From: an uncultured Methylophaga sp.
GTDB lineage: Bacteria; Pseudomonadota; Gammaproteobacteria; Nitrosococcales; Methylophagaceae
Direction: 5' to 3'
Length of the DNA stretch: 64,000 nt
Assembly (NCBI RefSeq): GCF_947259025.1
Contig: NZ_CAMYKO010000006.1
Span: 62,001-126,000, forward strand
Both the position numbers and the translations under genes were made by a program. This document shows positions 57,210 through 64,000 of this stretch, piece after piece (positions within the stretch are counted from its first letter, which is position 1; each line of letters begins with the position of its first letter). Below the pieces are notes generated by a model, which was given only the letters and a program-made list of their open reading frames with translations, searched no databases and had not been told where the DNA came from.

Positions 57210-57286
57210 GCGCCCGTAGCTCATCCGGATAGAGCATCGGCCTTCTAAGCCGAGGGTAGCAGGTTCGAGTCCTGCCGGGCGCGCCA
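57210..57286 (+). tRNA. tRNA-Arg (TCT anticodon)
   Basis: A 77-nt cloverleaf with encoded CCA. Acceptor GCGCCCG pairs with CGGGCGC, and CGGCCTTCTAAGCCG places the anticodon TCT for AGA/AGG codons. The T loop is GTTCGAGTC. It is 46 nt after tRNA-Pro, in the same transcript. Confidence 0.97.
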
Positions 57287-57490
57287 CATCTCCATACGCC
57301 TCCACTGAACCCTTTCATTGTTATGGCGTCCTCCACACCTTCTGCACTGGTCGAATAATTCTGGCCTCGTTTCGGCAAATTTATTCAAACAGAGAAGCTA
57401 CCACGACCCATATTTGTCGTTGGGCTTCATAAAGAACAGTCAATCAGCGTCCCTGCACGTGATCAATGCGCATTTTTGCTACTGCCTTTT

Positions 57491-57534
57491 AAATACCGCT
57501 ATTACACTTAATCGTCCTGATTGGTATTTTTTTT
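57491..57534 (+). promoter_or_regulatory. Attenuator-like hairpin in the azurin leader
   Basis: AAATACC (57491-57497) pairs with GGTATTT (57523-57529) and runs into eight T (57527-57534), directly before the GGAG ribosome binding site of the azurin gene. The loop is 25 nt and the stem only 7 bp, so termination there would be weak. Confidence 0.3.
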
Positions 57535-57543
57535 GGAGTTAAT

Positions 57544-57993
57544 ATGCGTTTTTCTTATTTTCTTATCCCTTTGGCTTTTGCATTACCCAACTTAGCCAGT
57601 GCAAACACCTGTGAAGTAGACGTTTCTGCCGGTGATACATGGGCTTACGATACAAAAGCGATTAGTGTTCCGTCTGATTGTGAAGAGTTTACTGTTAACT
57701 TCAAACACACTGGCGAAATGTCTAAAGAAGGGCTCGGCCATAACTGGGTTTTGTCCAAGACAGCAGATGTCAATGCGGTGGCCCAGGCTGGCTCGACCAA
57801 AGGCATTGAAAATAACTTTCTTCAACAAGATGATGACCGTGTTATCGCTTACACGCCAATCATCGGTGGTGGTGAAAGTGCCTCTACAACGTTTAACGTG
57901 AGTGCATTAGACGCCAGTGAAAACTACACCTTCTTCTGCTCATTCCCGGGTCATACATTTATGATGCGTGGCAGCTTGAAGTTAGAAGACTAA
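57544..57993 (+). CDS. azu: Azurin
   Basis: A periplasmic type 1 copper protein of 149 residues. The signal peptide ends after SA (residue 20). With the mature chain numbered from residue 21, the copper ligands fall exactly at azurin positions: His46 (in GLGHNWVL), Cys112 and His117 (in FCSFPGHTF) and Met121. The Cys3-Cys26 disulfide is also present. GGAG lies 5 nt before the ATG. It is convergent with the mau cluster, which lacks an amicyanin gene in the visible part. In methylotrophs with this cluster type, azurin is an electron acceptor of methylamine dehydrogenase; here that role is inferred. Confidence 0.95.
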   Translation: MRFSYFLIPLAFALPNLASANTCEVDVSAGDTWAYDTKAISVPSDCEEFTVNFKHTGEMSKEGLGHNWVLSKTADVNAVAQAGSTKGIENNFLQQDDDRVIAYTPIIGGGESASTTFNVSALDASENYTFFCSFPGHTFMMRGSLKLED

Positions 57994-58010
57994 TCGCTGT
58001 TTTACCCCTG

Positions 58011-58053
58011 GATAAGGGTGTGGTGGTTAGCGCCACCCACCTTTATCTTTTTT
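58011..58053 (+). terminator. Terminator after azurin
   Basis: GATAAGGGTGTGGTGG (58011-58026) folds with CCACCCACCTTTATC (58033-58047), with one or two mismatches, and is followed by six T (58047-58053) on the + strand. Confidence 0.65.
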
Positions 58054-58333
58054 CTGACCGCTTCTAGGCCGCTTTCTGGCGACCACAAGAAAACACCCAT
58101 CTCACTCCCCAACCGCCTGCATGTCAGTCATCACAGCGGATCTATTCACGACGATGCTGTAGGCTGAAAACGAGCGGGAAAGAGCGTTTCAAGCTAGCCT
58201 GCGAAGTGATGTCAAAGCTATCTGCTCCACAATTGACTTGAACTGGCTGTCATTACCAGCACTATAGAAGTGCCATAAGGCTATTGCAGAATCAGCGGCA
58301 AAAAGTAGTGGTAAGGGGCCTGTTTTTACAGCC
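58054..58333. other. Non-coding gap between azurin and mauN
   Basis: No full gene is seen. On the - strand a reading frame overlapping the end of mauN stays open to a stop at 58189-58191 and encodes a protein-like segment (ADSAIALWHFYSAG, then NDSQFKSIVEQIAL), but it has no start codon, so it may be a gene remnant or chance. Confidence 0.35.
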
Positions 58334-59179
58334 CTATTGATCAGTCTTTTTACTAACCATTCCCACCAAGTCCAGCTTCATCGACAGTGAACCTTCATGA
58401 CACTCATCAAGACAGGCGCCGCAACGGGTGCAATCACCTGAGGTGACAGATTGTGCCTGTTTGGCGACCACTGGTGCGAGCACATGCGGTTCAGGACAGA
58501 CAGCGACACAGCGTGAACAGCCACTGCTATCGCAGCTTTCGGTCGGGGTCGCCGTGACTTTGAGCCGACCATAGCGACCCAGCAGACCATAAAAGGCGCC
58601 TACCGGACAAAGATGCCCGCACCAGGCGCGGCGACTGACAAATAAATCAAAGAGAAATAAGCTGCCGAGCAACATGGCACCACTTAGGGAAAACCACATC
58701 AATTCACGTTGGAATCGAGTGATTGGGTTGACGATTTCCCAGGCCAAAGTGCCGCCCAGCAAAGACAAGACCAGCGATAATGCCAATATCCATAAACGCA
58801 GACTGCGAGACAGGCTCATATTGCCTTTGATCTTGAATTTTTTACGTAACCAGTAAGCCAGATCGGTTAATAAATTGATGGGGCAAACCCAGCTGCAATA
58901 AAGCCTGCCGGCTAAAAAAGCATAAAAGCCGCCCACGATGATAGCCCCCAGCAAAGCGGGAAGTGCGATCGAGGAGCCAGCAAAAAAAGACTGAAGCAGA
59001 ATAAAGGGATCGGTCAGCTTCAGTTCACCGAACAAGATGCTGGAGGATAAGTTGCCTTGTGCAATTTTACCGTAGCCCGGTATTTGAACAATAAATGCTA
59101 ATAAAATGCTGATCTGCACCGTACGGCGCATTAACAGCCAGCGATGCCGGTAAAGGCTTCGACCAAAGCGCGCTAGCAT
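58334..59179 (-). CDS. mauN: Methylamine utilisation ferredoxin-type protein MauN
   Basis: A 281-residue membrane iron-sulfur protein related to NapH. It has about four membrane segments (two near residues 24-40 and 60-95, others near 135 and 160). Cytoplasmic Cys motifs are CSWVCPINLL and CGHLCPVGAF, and two ferredoxin clusters lie at the C-terminus: CDSSGCSRCVAVCPEP and CTRCGACLDECHEG. In mau clusters MauM and MauN are needed with MauG for or around TTQ maturation and electron transfer in some species, though their exact role is unclear. It ends the cluster. Confidence 0.9.
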   Translation of the reverse strand: MLARFGRSLYRHRWLLMRRTVQISILLAFIVQIPGYGKIAQGNLSSSILFGELKLTDPFILLQSFFAGSSIALPALLGAIIVGGFYAFLAGRLYCSWVCPINLLTDLAYWLRKKFKIKGNMSLSRSLRLWILALSLVLSLLGGTLAWEIVNPITRFQRELMWFSLSGAMLLGSLFLFDLFVSRRAWCGHLCPVGAFYGLLGRYGRLKVTATPTESCDSSGCSRCVAVCPEPHVLAPVVAKQAQSVTSGDCTRCGACLDECHEGSLSMKLDLVGMVSKKTDQ

Positions 59180-59181
59180 GG

Positions 59182-59865
59182 CTAACTCCTTCCTACTGCG
59201 TTCCTGCCTGACAGGCCCAGGCCCAGTTCACGCGGTAATACCCGGATAGCGGCTTCTGACAATACGCAATGTTTTTCGCAGGTACCGCAGCCAGTGCAGG
59301 TATCGGAATGTACGGTGGGGATGAGCAACCTACCTGTTTCAGACTCAATAGGTTCCAGCGTGATGGCCTCGTCGCGAATCGGACACACCCGCCAGCAAAT
59401 GCTGCAAGTCATGCCTTTGTAATTGAGGCAGGTTTCATGGTCGACCAGCACCGCCACGCCCATATCGGCTTTTTTGATATCGGTCATGTGACGATCCAGG
59501 GCGCCGGTGGGACAGGCCTTGGCACAGGGGATATCCTTACACATGCGGCAAGGTTCTTCCCTCGCCACAAAAAAGGGTGTGCCCTGAGGGGCAGGATCAG
59601 CCCAACTGGCGAGTTTAAGAATATCGTACGGGCAGTCCTCAACGCACAAACCGCAGCGGATGCATGAGGAGTCGAAGTCAAGATCCGGCAATGCACCTGG
59701 TGGACGCAATGCCTCTGCCGCACGTGACGGCCGGGACAGGATCATCGACTGACCGATAATACTCCCGACCAGCACCACGCCAAAGCGTTTGAATATTTGG
59801 CGGAAGGTTTCCCGTTTTGCCGGGTCTTCCAGCTTAACCATGCTGTTCTGTTTTTGTTCAGCCAT
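59182..59865 (-). CDS. mauM: Methylamine utilisation ferredoxin-type protein MauM
   Basis: A 227-residue NapG-like protein with four [4Fe-4S] binding motifs: C68-C71-C74-C78 (CIRCGLCVEDCP), C106-C109-C114-C118, C146-C154-C157-C161 and C190-C193-C196-C200. A hydrophobic segment near residues 28-43 could be a membrane anchor or export signal. The ATG at 59865 is chosen because AGGAG lies 7 nt upstream; a longer in-frame extension overlaps mauL and is rejected. It is 2 nt from mauN. Confidence 0.92.
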   Translation of the reverse strand: MAEQKQNSMVKLEDPAKRETFRQIFKRFGVVLVGSIIGQSMILSRPSRAAEALRPPGALPDLDFDSSCIRCGLCVEDCPYDILKLASWADPAPQGTPFFVAREEPCRMCKDIPCAKACPTGALDRHMTDIKKADMGVAVLVDHETCLNYKGMTCSICWRVCPIRDEAITLEPIESETGRLLIPTVHSDTCTGCGTCEKHCVLSEAAIRVLPRELGLGLSGRNAVGRS

Positions 59866-59897
59866 AAAGACACTCCTGCAGACAAACTGCAAAAACG

Positions 59898-60263
59898 CTA
59901 GGGAGACACTGTCATTTCTGATCGGATGACGGGATGAATCCAGCACTGCAGCACATAATCACCTGCTTCAGGAATCGTCCAGGTGAAGGTTTCCCCCGGA
60001 AGTTGTACATCCAGATTCACCACAGTGCCGTCGGGGTAGGTGATATAAATACTGTGTGCGACATCAGATTTATTAGTGATCGCCAGTGTGTCATTGGCGC
60101 TAGGGGTGAACGACCAGTCTTCAAAATCATGGTGGGTCAGAGACATATTGTGAACCACCGGCGCTGAGTCGCTCACCTGCCCGGCGGCACTGGCACTCAT
60201 TGAGAGGAGTGTGGTGATGATAAGCGCCAGGCCCATCAACCAACGTTTGTGTTCGCTGCTCAC
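59898..60263 (-). CDS. mauL: Methylamine utilisation protein MauL, cupredoxin-like
   Basis: A 121-residue exported protein with a signal peptide (LALIITTLLSMSASAAG). The mature part has a cupredoxin-like shape, with His70 in SDVAHSIYI and Cys107-x2-His110 in LQCWIHP followed by Met117. That recalls a type 1 copper site, though the His-to-Met spacing (6 residues) is longer than in amicyanin. MauL is known to be required for methylamine growth in some methylotrophs but its chemistry is unclear. It follows mauG by 5 nt. Confidence 0.88.
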   Translation of the reverse strand: MSSEHKRWLMGLALIITTLLSMSASAAGQVSDSAPVVHNMSLTHHDFEDWSFTPSANDTLAITNKSDVAHSIYITYPDGTVVNLDVQLPGETFTWTIPEAGDYVLQCWIHPVIRSEMTVSP

Positions 60264-60268
60264 GACGA

Positions 60269-61273
60269 CTACTCCTTAGGTAATGCAGGTGGTTCAACAG
60301 CTAATGGGCCGCCATCCAGCGTTTTCAGAAAGGCAATCAGATCGGCTCGTTGCTGTTCAGTGAGTTCAAACGGCTTCATTTCCTTGGACAGGCTGGGCCT
60401 CTCAATCCCGCCGTCTTCATAGTGTTTGATCACTGCTTCCAGATCGGTCATCGAACCGTCATGCATATAGGGTCCGTTTTCAGGCAGATCACGCAATGTC
60501 GGTGTTTTAAAGGCATGTTGCATTATCGTCACCTCCACCGGTATCGCTTTACCACGTCCCAGATCCGGACTATCCAGACCGATATCGTGGAAGCTGTCAT
60601 CGGTGAAACGCCAAGACTTATGGCAGGCAGCGCACTGTGCTTTACCGTTGAACAGCTCAAAACCGCGTTGTGCACTGGTACTGATAGCCTGTTCATCGCC
60701 TTCTACCCAACGGTCGAAGCTTGAAATATTGGACACCAGCGTGCGTTGAAAAGTGGCAAGCGCCATGGCAATTCGCTGCGTATTAATCTCAGCATCGCCA
60801 TAGGCCGCCTCAAACAGCGGCTGATAACCTTTGATTTCACCCAGCCGCTCAACCAACTGTTTCATGTTGTAGTTCATTTCATGCGGCGTAGTGATAGGAA
60901 GCACTGCTTGTGCTTCCAGTGAGTTGGCACGGCCATCCCACATTAATGCTGTTAGCCAGGCGCTGTTCATGACCGTGGGCGTTCGTCTTGGCTGCTCGAG
61001 TTCTTCAGAACCCAGCGGCACAACACGGCCATCGCTCCAGCGATGATCCGGTGAGTGGCAGGTCGCACAGGACATACCTTTATCTCGGGACAAACGCGCG
61101 TCAAAAAACAGGGTTTTCCCCAGCGTCGTTTTTTCTGTAGTGAGCGGATTAGATGCCGGAGCCGGAATGGCTTCGGGACGATGATAGTCACTCCGCTTGA
61201 TTTTGTCATCGGCCAAACTGGCATGCACGGACAATACCGTGCATGCCAACATGACGAGGCTTCTGATCTTCAT
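60269..61273 (-). CDS. mauG: Dihaem enzyme MauG
   Basis: MauG is the periplasmic dihaem enzyme that completes the tryptophan tryptophylquinone cofactor of MauA by oxygenating and cross-linking two Trp residues. The 334 residues have a signal peptide (cleavage after SLA), haem motif 1 C69-A-T-C72-H73 and haem motif 2 C214-A-A-C217-H218, with the family stretches [36 protein letters not shown] in two parts [10 protein letters not shown] and [14 protein letters not shown]. It belongs to the bacterial cytochrome c peroxidase family. It follows mauA by 24 nt. Confidence 0.94.
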   Translation of the reverse strand: MKIRSLVMLACTVLSVHASLADDKIKRSDYHRPEAIPAPASNPLTTEKTTLGKTLFFDARLSRDKGMSCATCHSPDHRWSDGRVVPLGSEELEQPRRTPTVMNSAWLTALMWDGRANSLEAQAVLPITTPHEMNYNMKQLVERLGEIKGYQPLFEAAYGDAEINTQRIAMALATFQRTLVSNISSFDRWVEGDEQAISTSAQRGFELFNGKAQCAACHKSWRFTDDSFHDIGLDSPDLGRGKAIPVEVTIMQHAFKTPTLRDLPENGPYMHDGSMTDLEAVIKHYEDGGIERPSLSKEMKPFELTEQQRADLIAFLKTLDGGPLAVEPPALPKE

Positions 61274-61297
61274 GATAAGAGAATGCCTCAGGCCAAC

Positions 61298-61864
61298 TTA
61301 GCTGGCTTTACCAACAACTGGTGAGATAGTGCAGTGATAAGTCATATCATCATTTTCTGCACCAAAGCACCATACGATGTCGTTAGAGAACTCAGGACGG
61401 TAAACCGGCAGCTCACCTTCTGTGTTCAGACACGCACATTGACCACAGGTTTGCTTACCACAGCAGTCACGGTAAGCGATCAGGTAGGTCTGACCGTCAC
61501 CCGGGTTATAACAGCTGGCAACCCAGGAACTGGGGGACAGGCTGGTGCCCGGAGGACAGGAAGTCAGCGTACCGCCACAGCAGTCACAAACGTTACCGTC
61601 GATAGAACAGTGACGCCAGTAGTCACAGGCTTGCGGGTCCTGATCCTGTGGCTGCCAACCGGCTCTGGCTGCATCCAGGTTACTGGCATCCGCAGCATGA
61701 GCCTCTTTCAGACGACCACGACGATCAACTGGTAACAAGGGCAGCAAAGTGGCGCCTACCAGGAAGCCACCCAGTTTGCCGACAAAACCACGTCGACCGG
61801 TTTTGTTAGCGGTACGACGGCTCAGTTTTTCAATAGCAGCGTCAAATCCTAATTTCTTTGTCAT
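61298..61864 (-). CDS. mauA: Methylamine dehydrogenase light chain MauA
   Basis: MauA is the beta subunit that carries the TTQ cofactor. The 188-residue precursor has a twin-arginine export signal (TGRRGFVGK) and cleavage is predicted after A57. In mature numbering the cofactor residues fall exactly on Trp57 (precursor W114, SSWVASCYN) and Trp108 (W165, DIVWCFG), and the catalytic Asp32 and Asp76 (D89 and D133) are also kept. Six disulfides worth of Cys are present, which explains the need for MauD. It follows mauD by 44 nt. Confidence 0.98.
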   Translation of the reverse strand: MTKKLGFDAAIEKLSRRTANKTGRRGFVGKLGGFLVGATLLPLLPVDRRGRLKEAHAADASNLDAARAGWQPQDQDPQACDYWRHCSIDGNVCDCCGGTLTSCPPGTSLSPSSWVASCYNPGDGQTYLIAYRDCCGKQTCGQCACLNTEGELPVYRPEFSNDIVWCFGAENDDMTYHCTISPVVGKAS

Positions 61865-61908
61865 TTGCCTTCTCCGTTATATTTTTGGTTCTACTCTCAA
61901 ATCAATGA

Positions 61909-62541
61909 TTAGTGCAGTTGCTCGCCCACTGCCACTTCTTTAGCGGTAGAGCTGTCTTTGAGGTAGCTCTGCAGTGAAGCGTGACCCAGCCGAACCGTTT
62001 CAAACAGGCTTTCAACATGTTCACGGGTGTTGCACAGGCCTTTGCCTTTGATCACGCCATCGGCATCCAGCAGTACGCCGTAAGGCACTTTCGAAACCTG
62101 GTAGCGCATACCAATCTCTGGTGAGTTCACGTAATACTCATCTTTCAGCGGGTGGTTGCTGAGGAATTCGCGGTGTTCAGCAGCGGTACCGTCACTAATC
62201 AGAATGACGTCTGCCCCCTCTGTTGCTGCGACATCACGAATGATTGGCAGCAGCTTGGCACAAACCGGGCAGGAAGGACCGGTGAACATCAACAGGCTTG
62301 GGCGTCCCGGCGTGATAGCGCGACCGACCAGCAAGTCTTTTTCATCGGTGAAGGTTTTAACGTTGAAGACCGGTGATTTGTCACCGATTTCGGGTCCGTG
62401 ATCCACCATCATCGCGCCCAGCGGTGCTGAACGTTCATGCAGCAGACCAATTTGTCGGATAACACCGACCATCAATGCAGCCAAAGCCAGGAAAGCGGCC
62501 CACAGCAGCACATTTGAAGCAACAAGAATATCGATACTCAT
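61909..62541 (-). CDS. mauD: Methylamine utilisation thioredoxin-like protein MauD
   Basis: A 210-residue thioredoxin-fold protein anchored by an N-terminal membrane segment (about 8-29). The active site is C91-P-V-C94 in GPSCPVCAKLLP, and the cis-Pro position is in SKVPYGVLLD. It is required to fold the disulfide-rich light chain in the periplasm. It lies between mauE and mauA. Confidence 0.95.
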   Translation of the reverse strand: MSIDILVASNVLLWAAFLALAALMVGVIRQIGLLHERSAPLGAMMVDHGPEIGDKSPVFNVKTFTDEKDLLVGRAITPGRPSLLMFTGPSCPVCAKLLPIIRDVAATEGADVILISDGTAAEHREFLSNHPLKDEYYVNSPEIGMRYQVSKVPYGVLLDADGVIKGKGLCNTREHVESLFETVRLGHASLQSYLKDSSTAKEVAVGEQLH

Positions 62542-62563
62542 TGTGAATTTCCTCAGTAAAAAA

Positions 62564-63112
62564 TTAAGTTCTTGATTCGCGGGAATTCGGCAGTCCCACC
62601 ATCACATCAGCAGCTACATAGAGCATGGCGAGCATGGCTGCCGCAGCGGCAGCGATGAGCCAGGATGCGAGGGGAACACTGGCGACTTCCAGTGAACTCA
62701 TGGCGATGAAAGTGCTGACGCCGGCAAGAAAGAGCGCACGCAGCACATGGAACATGCCAATGCGGCTCCGACTGGTCGGACGTCTTACACAGCCGCAGTC
62801 GATATGGGTTCGGCCTCTGCCGACATTGATAGCCAATGCCAGAGAGAACATCACAAACAGTCCCACTGCTGCCCAAGCAGCCATTTCACGCACGGGCGGA
62901 ATCATTAGCGCCGCAGCACACGCCAGTTCGACCCAGGGCAGAAGCCTGGCTACCGGTTTCACCATAAAACCTGGTAACAAACGGTAGTTGTCGACCACAC
63001 CCTGGAACTCGTCAGGGCTTCGCAGCTTGGAAATGGCCGCTACCGCCAGTACCAGCCCCACAAAAAGGGTGGCCAGTACTGACAGGGCAGGATCGTTAGT
63101 AAGCCAGTTCAT
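62564..63112 (-). CDS. mauE: Methylamine utilisation membrane protein MauE
   Basis: A 182-residue membrane protein with four to five hydrophobic segments, of the MauE/DoxX-like group. Conserved features are the [21 protein letters not shown] start and the Cys-rich loop [10 protein letters not shown], whose CGC could exchange disulfides with MauD. It is needed for stable light chain. It lies 22 nt before mauD and 3 nt after mauB. Confidence 0.94.
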   Translation of the reverse strand: MNWLTNDPALSVLATLFVGLVLAVAAISKLRSPDEFQGVVDNYRLLPGFMVKPVARLLPWVELACAAALMIPPVREMAAWAAVGLFVMFSLALAINVGRGRTHIDCGCVRRPTSRSRIGMFHVLRALFLAGVSTFIAMSSLEVASVPLASWLIAAAAAAMLAMLYVAADVMVGLPNSRESRT

Positions 63113-63115
63113 GAC

Positions 63116-64000
63116 TTACTCGCTATCCTGGGGCAGGGTAAGAATGTGCGGATAGCGGCCGAGTCCTGCCGTTTCACCGATTTTCTTACCTGTCTTGGCA
63201 TCAAAGGTGTACAGAGTCTGTTCGTTAGCGGATAAGGCGAACAGATACGGTTTGTCGTCCTGAGTGACAGCAATCGAATCGATTTCGTGATTCAGTTCCA
63301 TCTTACGCAGGCGTTCACCGGTATCAGCATCAATCACAAACACGTAACGGCTTGGCGTTTTGTGAGTGAATTCGCCACGCTGATCGGCCAGCAGGTACAG
63401 CTCATTAGTGTCGTTGTGAACAGTGACTAACTGCCAGCCACCTGGACGCCACCTGTCTGCTTTCTCTTCTTCAGTGAAAACTTCGATAGGCTCCATGAAC
63501 TCAGCACCGTCAGCGGTCAGTTTTGCCTGATAGATACGACCTTCGTAATCGGGCCATACCAGACGGTTAGTCACATCTGAGTAATAAGGCTCGTTGACCA
63601 GATAGCTGTCTTCCGGGTGGAACACTTTGCTGTGAGTCTGAGTTGAATTGCCCTCATCGTCGTAATTGATTCTCAGCATGGAACCATCACGGCAGTGCAT
63701 ATAGACGTTCTGTTCTGGTGCCGGGAACAAGTGATAACAGTCCGGTGTGTCCATCATTTTGACGAACTGGTTTTGTTCCAGGTCAACCAGACCTACAGCC
63801 GGTACCGGTGAGAACTGCTGGAACATCATGTGCTTGTCATCAGTACTCAGCGTTGCCATATGGGTAAAGACAGCGGTCAGGAAGCGACCTTCAGGGATAT
63901 CAATGTCTGCTGTCACATCGTGGGTCTGGGTATCAAAGACTTCGATATAGTCATCACGGTTACCCCGGGCGATACGGTCATACCAGGTATTGGCAATGGC
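63116..64000 (-). CDS. mauB: Methylamine dehydrogenase heavy chain MauB (C-terminal part)
   Basis: This is the C-terminal 294 residues of the alpha subunit; the start lies beyond the window. The visible part has beta-propeller blades such as TWYDRIARGNRDDYIEVFDTQTHD, given as TWYDRIARGNRDD and YIEVFDTQTHD, then GRFLTAVFTHM and GRIYQAKLTADG, and ends in NEQTLYTFDAKTGKK. The heavy chain forms the scaffold for two TTQ-bearing light chains. The reading frame is open from base 64000. Confidence 0.97.
   Translation of the reverse strand, partial: AIANTWYDRIARGNRDDYIEVFDTQTHDVTADIDIPEGRFLTAVFTHMATLSTDDKHMMFQQFSPVPAVGLVDLEQNQFVKMMDTPDCYHLFPAPEQNVYMHCRDGSMLRINYDDEGNSTQTHSKVFHPEDSYLVNEPYYSDVTNRLVWPDYEGRIYQAKLTADGAEFMEPIEVFTEEEKADRWRPGGWQLVTVHNDTNELYLLADQRGEFTHKTPSRYVFVIDADTGERLRKMELNHEIDSIAVTQDDKPYLFALSANEQTLYTFDAKTGKKIGETAGLGRYPHILTLPQDSE

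Overview
The window looks like the chromosome of a methylotrophic gammaproteobacterium, probably Methylophaga-like. Two things suggest this. The core gene order is typical of Gammaproteobacteria: murD-ftsW-murG-murC-murB-ddl-ftsQAZ-lpxC-secA, ffh-rpsP-rimM-trmD-rplS, xerD-dsbC, mutY-yggX. The right end carries a methylamine utilisation (mau) cluster. The genus is inferred from gene content, not from any database comparison.

Region 1 (1-16.5 kb, mostly + strand) is the distal half of the division and cell-wall cluster. It runs from the end of murD to ftsZ with overlapping or nearly touching genes, then lpxC, dciA (opposite strand), an M23 peptidase, secA, argJ and a DUF3549 gene. Region 2 (16.5-23.6 kb) holds peptide deformylase translationally coupled to a prolyl-hydroxylase-like dioxygenase, a fused SpmA/SpmB-type membrane protein, a DEAD-box helicase, a dodecin next to a dihydrolipoamide-dehydrogenase-like flavoenzyme, and msrB overlapping a GIY-YIG gene.

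Region 3 (23.6-27.1 kb) is an envelope-stress module. A CpxAR-type two-component system is divergent from a CpxP/Spy-type periplasmic protein, with a textbook CpxR box between them. Just past the kinase is a compact, apparently Fur-controlled transcription unit of about 100 nt with its own terminator and a 13-codon reading frame. Region 4 (27.2-45.3 kb) contains ung, two adjacent ABC-F ATPases, a 1015-residue ammonium transporter-PAS-GGDEF-EAL fusion, a membrane cytochrome c-like protein, a DUF4197 protein, a cold-shock gene, yggX-mutY-asmA, and an operon of a CcsA-like protein (ypjD), a CNNM/CBS protein and a large uncharacterised protein.

Region 5 (45.4-57.3 kb) contains ffh, the rpsP-rimM-trmD-rplS operon, xerD, yajQ, dsbC, lpxH, a periplasmic cyclophilin, glnS-cysS with a small membrane protein, a duplicated 63-bp repeat, folD, and tRNA-Pro(TGG) and tRNA-Arg(TCT).

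Region 6 (57.5-64 kb) is the methylamine dehydrogenase cluster on the - strand, in the order mauB (partial)-mauE-mauD-mauA-mauG-mauL-mauM-mauN. Convergent with it is an azurin gene that keeps all copper ligands. There is no amicyanin gene (mauC) between mauA and mauG, so azurin, or possibly the cupredoxin-like MauL, may take electrons from methylamine dehydrogenase.

The strongest candidates for something undescribed are the Fur-controlled short transcript, the ammonium-sensing c-di-GMP enzyme, and the 647-residue protein downstream of the CNNM gene.
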